Source: Flavobacterium cupreum (GTDB lineage: Bacteria; Bacteroidota; Bacteroidia; Flavobacteriales; Flavobacteriaceae). Taken from it: DNA of 64,000 nucleotides. Below are positions 53,571 to 64,000 of this stretch, piece after piece. Location: contig NZ_QWDM01000002.1 of the NCBI RefSeq assembly GCF_003996965.1, positions 186,001 through 250,000 of the forward strand, in the 5' to 3' direction. The notes under the pieces were generated by a model. It was not told where the DNA came from, did not search any database, and saw only the letters and a list, made by a program, of their open reading frames with translations. The position numbers were made by a program, and so were the translations under genes. How positions within the stretch are numbered: the stretch's first letter is position 1; each line of letters opens with the position of its first letter.

Positions 53571-55151
53571 ATGAGAATCATTCAAAGTGCCTGGGCATGT
53601 AATAAGCCGGATTTATTAAGGAATAACTCGGGATGGCTATCTCCGGAGTATAACTTAATGTCTTGGACTTTAAGTTGTTTGCAGTTAAAGCAATATTATC
53701 CTGAACTTGTTTTGTATTGTGATAGCGCTTACAGAAAATTGCTTATAGATACTTTAGAATTGCCTTATAGTGATGTAGTTTGTAATTTAGATATACTAAA
53801 CAAATACCACCCCCAACTTTGGGCATTGCCTAAAATTCACTCTTATTCAAAACAGGAAAAACCCTTTTTGCATGTCGATGGCGATGTATTTATTTGGAAA
53901 AAGTTTGAAGATAGCTTATTGAGTTCGGAACTAGTAACCCAAAACAAAGAGGCAGCAACCGATTACTATGAGAAAATAATGATTTCTTTAGAATCTGCAT
54001 TAAATTATTTTCCTGATGAAATTCAAAAGGAGAGAAAATCCAGCAAACCGATTTTAGCTTACAATGCCGGAATATTTGGGGGTAGTGATATTTCATTTTT
54101 TAAAGAATATACCTCAAAAGCATTTGAATTTGTAAATAAAAACATCCTCAATCTCTCCAAAATTAATGTTTCCGGTTTTAATATTTTTTTTGAGCAATAT
54201 CTTTTCTATTGTCTTGCCAGGAAATATAACAAAAAAGTGAATGTACTTCTTTCGGAGACAATTGGGGATAATCAATACAAAGGATTTGGTGACTTCGCCA
54301 GAGTCCCTTATGAAAAGCAATATTTGCATTTATTGGGCAATTATAAAAAGAATGAATTTGTTTGTAAACAAATGGCTGCCAGGCTGCGACAAGATTATCC
54401 TGAATATTACTACAGAATAATTGATTTGTTTAAAAAGAATAAAGTGATACTTTATCATGATTATTACAATTTGGAAAGCACAACCAAAGACTTTTTAGTT
54501 CAGAGATATATAAGATTAAATCATAATGCTGTAGCAGTTGAAAAACAGGAAGCAGTTAAGGCACTAAGTTTTGATTTTAAACGAGATTTAAGAAAGGAAA
54601 TTGGAAATATTATATTGAATAAAGAGCAATTTATAGATTTTGAAATATTTAACTCCAGGATTAATTCCATTATAAAAATAGACTTTTTATTTATTTCTAA
54701 AGACTATTTGTATGCCCGAGACTGTTTTGCAAATTTTTATTTTCAGTACCTGTTTGAGGATAAAAGTGATATCTACAATAAAAAGATAGTACGAGGAGAC
54801 GATTACAGAATTATTAAAAGTGATTTTAACTGGAGTTCCTTCATTGAAAAACAAAAGGATAACAAGCTACATGAATCTGTTAAACTTGAAAAATCAGGTG
54901 CAGGGATTAGTACACTAATAATTCCGGAATGTGACCAGAACAAATTTTCGCTGACTTATATTGATGAGCTTGATTTGGTTATTTTGGAAATTTTAAAGAC
55001 TGAAAAAACAATTCGAGAATTATTTGATGCACTGGAAGAATATTTCGATACAGATGAATTGTTTAAGATCCCTGCTGAATTTGAGAATCTGATTTTTGGA
55101 AGGATAAAATTAGGTATTCATGTAAAGTCTATAAAAGCAATTATTGATTAA
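53571..55151 (+). CDS. Glycosyltransferase-like protein (DUF6734 type) with C-terminal helical domain
   Basis: This 526-residue protein resembles DUF6734. The N-terminal region MRIIQSAWACNKPDLLRNNSGWLSP-like and LWALPKIHSYSKQEKPFLHVDGD includes a DxD, D103-G104-D105, as in GT-A folds, with a later ILAYNAGIFGGSD. Its last 70 residues (about 458-526) form an unrelated small domain, LDLVILEILKTEKTIRELF, then FENLIFGRIKLGIHVKS, resembling a winged-helix or PqqD-like peptide-recognition element. The domain match is inferred from pattern only. It sits directly upstream of the GG-leader gene. Confidence 0.65.
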   Translation: MRIIQSAWACNKPDLLRNNSGWLSPEYNLMSWTLSCLQLKQYYPELVLYCDSAYRKLLIDTLELPYSDVVCNLDILNKYHPQLWALPKIHSYSKQEKPFLHVDGDVFIWKKFEDSLLSSELVTQNKEAATDYYEKIMISLESALNYFPDEIQKERKSSKPILAYNAGIFGGSDISFFKEYTSKAFEFVNKNILNLSKINVSGFNIFFEQYLFYCLARKYNKKVNVLLSETIGDNQYKGFGDFARVPYEKQYLHLLGNYKKNEFVCKQMAARLRQDYPEYYYRIIDLFKKNKVILYHDYYNLESTTKDFLVQRYIRLNHNAVAVEKQEAVKALSFDFKRDLRKEIGNIILNKEQFIDFEIFNSRINSIIKIDFLFISKDYLYARDCFANFYFQYLFEDKSDIYNKKIVRGDDYRIIKSDFNWSSFIEKQKDNKLHESVKLEKSGAGISTLIIPECDQNKFSLTYIDELDLVILEILKTEKTIRELFDALEEYFDTDELFKIPAEFENLIFGRIKLGIHVKSIKAIID

Positions 55152-55195
55152 ATATTATTTTAACAGTAAAAATACTACAATTATGGAAATATTCA

Positions 55196-55203
55196 TATAT
55201 TTG
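55196..55203 (+). promoter_or_regulatory. -7 element upstream of the GG-leader lipase gene
   Basis: An exact TATATTTG 26 bp before the ATG. The cargo gene may thus be expressed separately from the transferase pair. Confidence 0.5.
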
Positions 55204-55229
55204 AAAAATCTAACTAAAAACTTATAAAA

Positions 55230-56612
55230 ATGAAAAGTCTTAAAAAAATAAAGTTTTCTGACATTATCGGGATGTTGGAAATAGATGAAATGAGAGAGAT
55301 AATTGGTGGCTGTGGCAGTGGTACAGGTTCTGATGCAAATTATGGTTTTGGCGGCGGTGGCGGTGCCCCGGCACTTAGTGGAGGCGGAACTGGATTTGGA
55401 ACAAGTTTTTCGGGATCTAATTACGGAGGATTTGGCGGATCTAATGCTGTTGGAGGCGGTATGTATGGTAGCGGTTCTATCACAGGGGCCGGAGGAAGCA
55501 GTTTTCCCGGTTCTCCTTATTATAATGGTAGTGCTGGTTCTGGTACAAATAATTTAAACTCGTCAACTCTGAGTAATGGATATGGAGGTGGTTGGTACAC
55601 TAGTTATAATTATGGAAAAACAACAAAAGATTCAGTAACTATTGATCGTTTTTTTCAATTTTTAGATTCACAGAAAGGGGTAGTGACCAATAATCAGGTT
55701 TTTAATTTTTTGAATAATGAATTAACAACAACAGGACAAAGACAAAATACACAACAATATAATATTATTCAATTGCCGGGGACAGTATTAAACAATGTTA
55801 CAGTGCAAAATAATTATAAGGGACCAAGCAAAGTACCGAAAGGGATGGTAATAAATAATATGTCACTCTTTGTTGATAATTCGGGCAATGGGATAAGTGG
55901 CGGGGCAGCCAGTACCGTAGCAACCAGCACTGGAACAAATAATGCGTCATGGTACATTATGCCATTACATGGCAGTTTATATAAACCGACAGTGTTAGAA
56001 GCGGCTGTAATGTCTAAAGCAGTTTATGGAGATAAAGTTAGCGCTCATGATTTAGGACACTGGACTATTTCTAAGCCAGTTGCAGGTGTTCTGTACAATG
56101 ACCCAAAATCAGGATTTAAATCACAATTATATGAAAAAGTTGGTTTGAATGGAAAAATGGAATATTGTTATGTAACGGCTGGAACTGAGCCGGGAGATAT
56201 TGGAGACTACGCGGCCGATGCGTTACAAACAGCCGGAATTTCGTTGCAGTATCAGCAGTCTGTGAATAACGCAAAAATATTAAAAGCTCAGTTTGGGGAT
56301 GCATTATCCTTTGCAGGACATTCATTGGGAGGAGGCATGGCTGAAGCTAATGCCAGAATTACAGGAGAAAGTGCTACAACTTTTAATGCTGCGGGACTAA
56401 GTTATGCTACTGCTATAATTTTAGGAACTGGTTTTGTTTCAGATACCCATTCCTATATTATGAAGAATGACCCTTTAAATATTGCACAAATGGTTACTCC
56501 TGGCCTTACAACGGCAGGAGGGCAAAAGCATTTTGTTAGTCAAAATGGAACAAGCTCTGGCGGTCATAGTATAGATGCAATGATTGCAGCTTTAAGAATA
56601 GTTCCAAATTAA
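55230..56612 (+). CDS. GG-leader protein with lipase-like domain (candidate exported effector)
   Basis: This 460-residue protein begins with a bacteriocin-type leader, MKSLKKIKFSDIIGMLEIDE then MREIIGG, with a double glycine at 26-27, predicted to be cut by a C39 peptidase. Residues 28-130 are rich in Gly, Ser, Asn and Thr and look like a flexible stalk. From about residue 240 a lipase-like alpha/beta domain follows: VLEAAVMSKAVYGDK, the nucleophile elbow GHSLGG (Ser365), Asp414 in KNDPLN and His446 in GGHSID, spaced like a Ser-Asp-His triad. A catalytic domain behind a double-glycine leader is unusual. It is probably an exported lipid-attacking effector. Confidence 0.75.
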   Translation: MKSLKKIKFSDIIGMLEIDEMREIIGGCGSGTGSDANYGFGGGGGAPALSGGGTGFGTSFSGSNYGGFGGSNAVGGGMYGSGSITGAGGSSFPGSPYYNGSAGSGTNNLNSSTLSNGYGGGWYTSYNYGKTTKDSVTIDRFFQFLDSQKGVVTNNQVFNFLNNELTTTGQRQNTQQYNIIQLPGTVLNNVTVQNNYKGPSKVPKGMVINNMSLFVDNSGNGISGGAASTVATSTGTNNASWYIMPLHGSLYKPTVLEAAVMSKAVYGDKVSAHDLGHWTISKPVAGVLYNDPKSGFKSQLYEKVGLNGKMEYCYVTAGTEPGDIGDYAADALQTAGISLQYQQSVNNAKILKAQFGDALSFAGHSLGGGMAEANARITGESATTFNAAGLSYATAIILGTGFVSDTHSYIMKNDPLNIAQMVTPGLTTAGGQKHFVSQNGTSSGGHSIDAMIAALRIVPN

Positions 56613-56620
56613 AAAATAAC

Positions 56621-57220
56621 ATGAAAAAAATAAAAATTATTGTATTCTATGTTACATTTTTAATGCTTTTAAATTCGTGTAAAAAATGCATTGAGACACA
56701 ATTAACGTATTCTGAGAAAGAATGGTTTTCAGTTTATAATAAAGGTGAAACCATTATTTTTAAAAGTAATTTGGGGAATATTGATACGCTAGTCGTAATA
56801 GAAAAAATAGAAACCCATAATAATAAAGATTGCAATTACTATGGTATAGGATCTACACAACCTAATATAATGTCTATGACTATTAAATCTAATAGTTGTC
56901 ATAATAAACCGTATTGCAGCGGAGAGGTATTTATTAGCAAAGACAAAAGTGATGTAAATTATTTACCAAGTTTTAGTCTTTTTGGTCTAAATCAAAAGGG
57001 AGATCTTCAAAATGATATTTTGAAATTAAAAAAAATGAAGTTAACAACAACAAATACATGGTATAATTTGGTTTATCATTTTGAAGATGGTGTAAATACG
57101 AGTAACGGAGGGAATTATTACTTGAAATCCTTTGACTGGGATAAAAAAGAAGGATTGATTAGATATGATACAAGTGAAGGAGAAGTGTTCGAATTACTAC
57201 AAAAGATAAAAAAAAAATGA
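56621..57220 (+). CDS. Lipoprotein, candidate immunity partner
   Basis: This 199-residue protein has a lipoprotein signal with Cys20 (LLNSC), followed by further cysteines (KKC, KDCNYY, NSCHNKPYC). The body is beta-rich and of no recognised family. It starts 8 bp after the lipase-like gene and overlaps the next gene by 4 bp (ATGA). A periplasmic, membrane-anchored product next to a candidate lipase effector fits an immunity protein, as in effector-immunity pairs; this is inferred from position and localisation only. Confidence 0.45.
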   Translation: MKKIKIIVFYVTFLMLLNSCKKCIETQLTYSEKEWFSVYNKGETIIFKSNLGNIDTLVVIEKIETHNNKDCNYYGIGSTQPNIMSMTIKSNSCHNKPYCSGEVFISKDKSDVNYLPSFSLFGLNQKGDLQNDILKLKKMKLTTTNTWYNLVYHFEDGVNTSNGGNYYLKSFDWDKKEGLIRYDTSEGEVFELLQKIKKK

Positions 57221-57912
57221 AAATTAAGTTTCTGTTTTTATTTCTTACTCAAATCTGTATTTCACAAACTCCTGAAGTAAAACAATTATTGATGGATGGA
57301 GAGAAAGCATTTTTAGAGAATAACTTTTTGCTGGCAAAAGAAATTTATACGAAAGCAGTACATCTTGATGCGGAAAATAAAAATTGCTGGTATGATCTCG
57401 GAGTTACGGAATTGAAACTGGGTGAGAATGAGAATGCGTGTGAGCATTTTTATCAGGCTGTTTTGTTATATCATGAAGCTGCGTTTGAAATGATGGAGAA
57501 AAACTGTCCCGATTTTAGAAATGGAACGGTAATGTTTTTAAAGGATGTTGAAGAAAAACCAAAATTTTTCTATAAAGATATAGAGTATGAACTCATTGTT
57601 GAAAATGATGTCAACCCATTATATAAAGAAATTTTAATTAAAGAATTGGAAAGCTCTAAAATCATTGTTCAGAAAGTTAAAGAGAGAACACCCATGCGTG
57701 TAGTTTTTCGAATTAATAAAAACAATGAAATCGAAGTAAAAGTCATTGAGGCGCATTCAGAAATAAAAATAAATCACCCTGTTCTACAATATGAAATTGC
57801 TTTTGTTTTTTCGAATATGGTGCGCTACGTTGCAGCTAAAAATAAGGGCAAAGAAGTGGATTTATGGGATAAATGGATTCTGCCTCTCGATTTTCAAATT
57901 GTTAAAGAATAA
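57217..57912 (+). CDS. Secreted TPR protein of unknown function
   Basis: This 231-residue protein has a short signal peptide ending near ICISQ. Two tetratricopeptide-like motifs occupy about residues 20-95 (GEKAFLENNFLLAKEIYTKA, NCWYDLGVTELKLGENENA). The C-terminal half has strands reminiscent of a TonB C-terminal domain (RVVFRINKNNEIEVKVIEA), but the match is weak. It is translationally coupled to the lipoprotein gene (ATGA overlap) and precedes the exporter genes by 24 bp. It may be a second immunity or an export accessory protein. Confidence 0.5.
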   Translation: MKIKFLFLFLTQICISQTPEVKQLLMDGEKAFLENNFLLAKEIYTKAVHLDAENKNCWYDLGVTELKLGENENACEHFYQAVLLYHEAAFEMMEKNCPDFRNGTVMFLKDVEEKPKFFYKDIEYELIVENDVNPLYKEILIKELESSKIIVQKVKERTPMRVVFRINKNNEIEVKVIEAHSEIKINHPVLQYEIAFVFSNMVRYVAAKNKGKEVDLWDKWILPLDFQIVKE

Positions 57913-57936
57913 TCTGGTATTATATAAAAAAAGCAA

Positions 57937-60123
57937 ATGTTCAATTTTCCACACGAGTTTCAGCTCGACGCAAAAGACTGCGGTCCTACTTGTGTAAAAA
58001 TAATTGCCAAATACTACGGCAGGTTTTACAGTCTGCCTTTTCTGAGAGATTTATGCGGCATTACACGCGAAGGTGTCAGTTTTTTAGATCTTAGCGATGC
58101 TTGCGAGGCCATTAGTTTGCGGACTAAAAGCATTAAGATTGATTTCGATACATTGCAAACTATCCCTCTGCCGTGTATTGTGCATTGGCAGGAAGGTCAT
58201 TTTATAGTTGTATATAAAATAACCAATAAGCAGGTATTGGTTTCAGATCCGGCAAAAGGATTAATAAAATATACGCTGGAAGATTTCCAAAAAGGCTGGT
58301 TAAAGGAATCTAAAACAGGAGCTGTTTTAGCCATAGAACCCATGGCCGATTTTAAACAGCGGTCCATAAACGATAAGTTAGAACGACGCAAAACATTTGA
58401 AAATTTCTTAGGCTATTTCACTCCCTATAAAAAGAGTTTTGTAAACCTTTTTGTGGTTATGCTTATAGTAACAATTTTGCAGGCTTTCCTGCCTTTTATT
58501 TCCAAAGCCGTTATTGATGTTGGGATTCAGACCAATGATTTGAATTTTATCGATTTGGTTCTGATAGCCAATATAACCATTATTGTCAGTATATTATTGA
58601 GCAATATGATCCGGGACTGGATTTTACTGCATCTCACCTCGAGAATTAATATTTCTTTGATTTCAGACTATCTGATTAAATTGATGAAATTGCCCATTAC
58701 TTTTTTTGAAAATAAGTTAATTGGAGATATTTTACAGCGGGCACAGGATCACGAGCGTATTCGGGACTTTATCATGAATAATTCGCTCAATTTTTTATTC
58801 TCTATTTTAACCTTCTTTATTTTTGGAATCATCCTGTTTATTTACAGCCCTGTTTTGTGTTTCATTTATGTGCTGGGAAGTATACTGTTTATCGCCTGGG
58901 TTTTGTTTTTTCTTCAGTTCAGGAAAAAGCTGGACTGGGAATATTTTGATATTCATACCAAAAACCAAAGCTATTGGGTGGAAACCATTGGCAGTATCCA
59001 GGACATCAAAATCAATAACTACGAAAAGCAAAAAAGATGGAAATGGGAAGCTTTGCAGGTTCAGCTGTTTAAAATTGATCAAAAAATATTGCGTATTACA
59101 AATGCTCAAAACCTGGGAGCTCAGTTTATCAATCAATTGACCAATTTAGTCATTACGTTTTATTGTGCCAAGGCCGTGATAAAAGGAGACATTACTTTCG
59201 GTGTAATGATTTCAACCCAGTTTATAATCGGGATGCTAAATGGTCCCATTATGCAATTTATTTCTTTTGTACAGTCGGCGCAATATGCTAAAATCAGTTT
59301 TTTAAGACTCAATGAAATCCATGAATTAGAAGAAGAGGAAGAAAATGAAATTAATAATAATATCAAACTGCCTGAGGATAAAAGTTTGTTTTTGCGGAAT
59401 GTCAGTTTTCAGTACAGCAGAAACAGTGATTATATTTTAAGCAATATTTCACTAATGATTCCGGAGGGAAAAGTAACGGCAATTGTAGGGGACAGTGGCA
59501 GCGGTAAAACAACTTTACTGAAACTTATTTTACGTTTGTATAAGCCTAGCTATGGAGAACTTTCTATGGGAAATCTAAATATTCAGAACATCCATTTAAA
59601 ACAGTGGAGAGAAAGTTGTGGAGCGGTGATGCAGGACGGTAAAATTTTTAGCGATACAATTCAGAATAATATTGTTTTAGATGACGAAAATATAGATTAT
59701 GAAAGATTGAAAAAAGCAGTAACAGCAGCTAATATAGCAACAGAAATTGAAGCGATGCCAAAAGGATATCAGACCATGATGGGAGAGAACGGAAGAGGCT
59801 TAAGCGGCGGACAGAAACAGCGTGTTCTTATAGCAAGAGCCTTATACAAAAATCCGGATTATTTGTTTTTTGATGAAGCTACTAATGCGCTGGATGTTAT
59901 CAATGAGCAAAAAATTGTCATGGCGCTGGAAGAAATTTTTAAAAATAAAACGGTCATTGTCGTCGCGCACCGATTAAGTACAATCCGAAAAGCAGATCAG
60001 ATTGTAGTGCTTAAGAATGGATTTATCAGCGAAATAGGAAACCATGATACGCTGATGGCAAGAGAAGGCGGACATTATTATCAATTGGTAAAAACACAAA
60101 TGGGAGATATAGTAAATGGCTAA
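57937..60123 (+). CDS. C39-peptidase ABC exporter (PCAT)
   Basis: This 728-residue inner-membrane exporter has an N-terminal C39 cysteine peptidase (about residues 1-130; catalytic Cys15 in KDCGPTC, His88 in GHFIVV, Asp104 in VSDPAK). An ABC transmembrane domain of six helices follows (about 165-440). The nucleotide-binding domain contains Walker A at 518-525 (GDSGSGKT), the signature LSGGQ at 622-626 and Walker B FFDEATNALD. PCATs cut double-glycine leaders and export the mature peptide. It is coupled to the following adaptor gene by an 8-bp overlap. Confidence 0.9.
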   Translation: MFNFPHEFQLDAKDCGPTCVKIIAKYYGRFYSLPFLRDLCGITREGVSFLDLSDACEAISLRTKSIKIDFDTLQTIPLPCIVHWQEGHFIVVYKITNKQVLVSDPAKGLIKYTLEDFQKGWLKESKTGAVLAIEPMADFKQRSINDKLERRKTFENFLGYFTPYKKSFVNLFVVMLIVTILQAFLPFISKAVIDVGIQTNDLNFIDLVLIANITIIVSILLSNMIRDWILLHLTSRINISLISDYLIKLMKLPITFFENKLIGDILQRAQDHERIRDFIMNNSLNFLFSILTFFIFGIILFIYSPVLCFIYVLGSILFIAWVLFFLQFRKKLDWEYFDIHTKNQSYWVETIGSIQDIKINNYEKQKRWKWEALQVQLFKIDQKILRITNAQNLGAQFINQLTNLVITFYCAKAVIKGDITFGVMISTQFIIGMLNGPIMQFISFVQSAQYAKISFLRLNEIHELEEEEENEINNNIKLPEDKSLFLRNVSFQYSRNSDYILSNISLMIPEGKVTAIVGDSGSGKTTLLKLILRLYKPSYGELSMGNLNIQNIHLKQWRESCGAVMQDGKIFSDTIQNNIVLDDENIDYERLKKAVTAANIATEIEAMPKGYQTMMGENGRGLSGGQKQRVLIARALYKNPDYLFFDEATNALDVINEQKIVMALEEIFKNKTVIVVAHRLSTIRKADQIVVLKNGFISEIGNHDTLMAREGGHYYQLVKTQMGDIVNG

Positions 60124-61438
60124 AGGATTTCATAAAACACTCAATGAAAACAGGACGGAGGAAGTCGCGTCCATAATTGAAAGGATGCCAACCAAATTCG
60201 GAACGGTGATTAGCGCCACCGTTACAGGTTTGGTATTGCTGCTATTACTTTTTGGCTGGCTCATAAAATATCCGGAAGTGCTAATGGGTCAAATTGTGAT
60301 TAATACACGGCAGTCACCTGTAAAATTAGTTGCCATGGCATCCGGAAATATTATGTTACTGCAACAGAACTCTGGTGCTAATGTAAAGGAAGGACAATAT
60401 CTCGCGTATATAAAAAATGAAGCAAATTTAAAAGATGTTAAAGTACTGGATACTTTGCTCCGTACCATAAACATTCATAAAGTTAATTTTCATAAACACC
60501 GTCATTTATTTCCTGAAAATTTTTCCTTAGGAGATATAAATAACAAATATTATAATTTTTTAAATGCCTTGTACCAATATCTGGATTATACCAATCAGCA
60601 GCCTTATGAGGTTCAAAAACAGATTAATCAAAAATTACTCGAATTACAGACCCGGAAATTTGAGCAGTTACAAAAAGATTTAGAAAACCAAAAGATCAAG
60701 TACAGCGTTTCAAAGAGTCTTTTTTACAAAGACTCAATACTGTACAGCAAGAATGTCACTTCCAAGGCAGATATTGAACGTTCAGTTATAGCAAAAGCAA
60801 ACAGTGAACTGGATTTTAAATCAATTGATAAGGAAATTAATAATACAAATTACCAAATCAATGAAACTCATAATAAGGCACAGGTCATCGCAATTGAAAA
60901 AAACGCTAAGGAACGAGAATTGATTATTGGGATGTTCAACAGTTATTATGATTTAATTGATGCCGTAAAAAAATGGGAACGTACTTATGTTTTCCTGTCA
61001 CCAATAAAAGGCAAGGTAGATTTTTTGAATTTTCTGAAAGACAACGATTATATTCAGTCCGGTCAGGAATTATTCAAAGTAGTGCCGGAAAAAAATCAAA
61101 TGGTTGGACAGGTAAATTTACCTGAAAATGGTTCAGGGAAAGTCAAAAAAGGACAAAACGTAATCATTAAGCTCAATAATTATCCCTACAATGAATATGG
61201 TTCCGTAAAAGGAAAAGTCACAAGAATATCGCTTGCTACAAATCAGCAGACGCTTTCCGATAATCAAAAAAAAGTAAACTCCTATCTGATAGATGTGGAT
61301 TTGCCATATGGTTTAAAAACGAATTATGGTGTAGCACTAGATTTTCATGCCGAGGCCAAAGGATCTGCTGAAATAGTTACCGAAGACAGAAGGCTAATCG
61401 AACGCTTCTTTGATAATCTGCGGTATAAATTGAAATAA
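60116..61438 (+). CDS. HlyD-family membrane fusion protein
   Basis: This 440-residue protein has a single N-terminal membrane span (ISATVTGLVLLLLLFGWLIKY, about residues 31-51). A beta-barrel and lipoyl-like portion (SPVKLVAMASGNIMLLQQN) is followed by a long coiled coil (about 140-270) and then a C-terminal HlyD-like barrel (VKKGQNVIIKLNNYPYNE). It bridges an ABC exporter to an outer-membrane TolC-type channel. It overlaps the exporter gene by 8 bp. No TolC gene lies in the window, so a chromosomal one elsewhere is probably used. Confidence 0.85.
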   Translation: MAKGFHKTLNENRTEEVASIIERMPTKFGTVISATVTGLVLLLLLFGWLIKYPEVLMGQIVINTRQSPVKLVAMASGNIMLLQQNSGANVKEGQYLAYIKNEANLKDVKVLDTLLRTINIHKVNFHKHRHLFPENFSLGDINNKYYNFLNALYQYLDYTNQQPYEVQKQINQKLLELQTRKFEQLQKDLENQKIKYSVSKSLFYKDSILYSKNVTSKADIERSVIAKANSELDFKSIDKEINNTNYQINETHNKAQVIAIEKNAKERELIIGMFNSYYDLIDAVKKWERTYVFLSPIKGKVDFLNFLKDNDYIQSGQELFKVVPEKNQMVGQVNLPENGSGKVKKGQNVIIKLNNYPYNEYGSVKGKVTRISLATNQQTLSDNQKKVNSYLIDVDLPYGLKTNYGVALDFHAEAKGSAEIVTEDRRLIERFFDNLRYKLK

Positions 61439-63341
<1,903 letters not shown>

Positions 63342-63416
63342 TTAATATTCGAGGGGATGTAACTTTTGAGTAAAACTCAGACCAATATCCTTAAATGAAT
63401 AACTTTTTTAAATATA

Positions 63417-64000
63417 ATGGAAGAAAAAAAATTTGACCTTAATTCAATCATTGGTTTTGTATTGATATTTGGAATTTTGATTTGGATTATGTACCAAAAT
63501 CAACCTTCTGATAAAGAGATTGCTGCTGAAAAAGCCAAGAAAGAATTAGTAGCGAAACAAGAAGCTCAGGCTAAAGCAGATAAGACTAAAACAGCAGTTT
63601 TGCCAGTGGCCGCAGCAACGCCGGGAGATACAGTTCAGTTAGTGCAATTGCAAAAAACTCTAGGTGGTTTTGCTTATTCAGCTACGCTTCCTTCTGCAAA
63701 AGAATCTTTTACTACAATCGAAAACGAAAAGATGATACTTAAAATCGCCAATAAAGGGGGTTATATAGTGGAAGCTAAATTAAAAGAATTCGAAAGATTT
63801 GAAAAAGGTTCAAAACAATTAGTGGAACTGATTAAAGACAATAATGCTAATTTAAATATTTCATTACAAACTACTGATAACAGAACTTTAAATACTAAAG
63901 ATTTGTTTTTTGAGCCAACATTAACGAAAGTTGGTGCTGATCAGGTTTTGTCAATGCGTTTGAAAGCGGGAGCTAACGAATTTTTAGAATACAAATATAT
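63417..64000 (+). CDS. yidC: Membrane protein insertase YidC, 5' part
   Basis: The window ends inside this gene; about 194 codons are present. The N-terminus MEEKKFDLNSIIGFVLIFGI followed by IWIMYQNQP is the first transmembrane segment of YidC. A Lys/Ala-rich linker and the beginning of the periplasmic beta-sandwich domain follow. YidC inserts and folds inner-membrane proteins with or without SecYEG. It is 75 bp downstream of pyrG on the same strand. Confidence 0.9.
   Translation, partial: MEEKKFDLNSIIGFVLIFGILIWIMYQNQPSDKEIAAEKAKKELVAKQEAQAKADKTKTAVLPVAAATPGDTVQLVQLQKTLGGFAYSATLPSAKESFTTIENEKMILKIANKGGYIVEAKLKEFERFEKGSKQLVELIKDNNANLNISLQTTDNRTLNTKDLFFEPTLTKVGADQVLSMRLKAGANEFLEYKY

Noticed and set aside
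55303..55557. Hydrophobic ORF overlapping the Gly-rich stalk in another frame
   Set aside because: Gly-rich codons (GGN) produce Val/Ala/Leu strings in shifted frames; there is no leader or start signal.

Overview
The window is a chromosomal segment from a member of the Bacteroidota, almost certainly Flavobacterium or a very close relative. The base composition is AT-rich. Many upstream regions carry the Bacteroidota -7 element TAnnTTTG. Lineage markers include a GldI-type gliding-motility peptidyl-prolyl isomerase, a type III glutamine synthetase, fused IcmF, a NagB with a C-terminal PIG-L domain, DUF2805, and many short lipoproteins. Intergenic spaces are full of dispersed palindromic repeats. 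No rRNA, tRNA, CRISPR array, insertion sequence or prophage is visible. All functional calls come from motifs and family knowledge; no database search was run.

Left third (0-30 kb). An L,D-transpeptidase (-) is divergent from a fused acyl-CoA mutase (icmF, +). Next comes a 1.4-kb repeat-rich insertion with a broken ABC-ATPase-like gene, flanked by a duplicated icmF 3' end. A secreted alpha/beta hydrolase, three tandem paralogous small secreted proteins (-) and an AraC regulator follow; a 49-bp repeat recurs at the AraC promoter and upstream of two of the small genes. Then come a secreted esterase, two lipoproteins, TerC, a divergent pair of glutamine synthetases (GSII and GSIII), purM, an acetyltransferase, a GH92 glycosidase, an M61 peptidase and a fatty acid hydroxylase.

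Middle (30-52 kb). GlsB and aquaporin genes are separated by two 137-bp tandem units made of decayed pieces of both. A DoxX protein and an EamA transporter follow. A four-gene operon encodes NrnA, GldI and two cyclophilin-FKBP fusion isomerases. Then come a ClC channel, a 158-bp triplicate repeat, RidA, CbpA/CbpM, several lipoproteins, guaA, two LysM proteins, OsmC and nagB.

Right end (52-64 kb). The most unusual region is a compact co-directional cluster (52.7-61.4 kb). It holds two glycosyltransferase-like proteins (DUF6625 and DUF6734 types), a 460-residue protein with a double-glycine leader, a Gly/Ser/Asn-rich stalk and a lipase-like Ser-Asp-His domain, a lipoprotein, a TPR protein, a C39-peptidase ABC exporter and an HlyD-like adaptor. 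I read it as an export system for a large, possibly glycosylated, lipase-type effector with a candidate periplasmic immunity lipoprotein. This is inference. pyrG and the start of yidC close the window.
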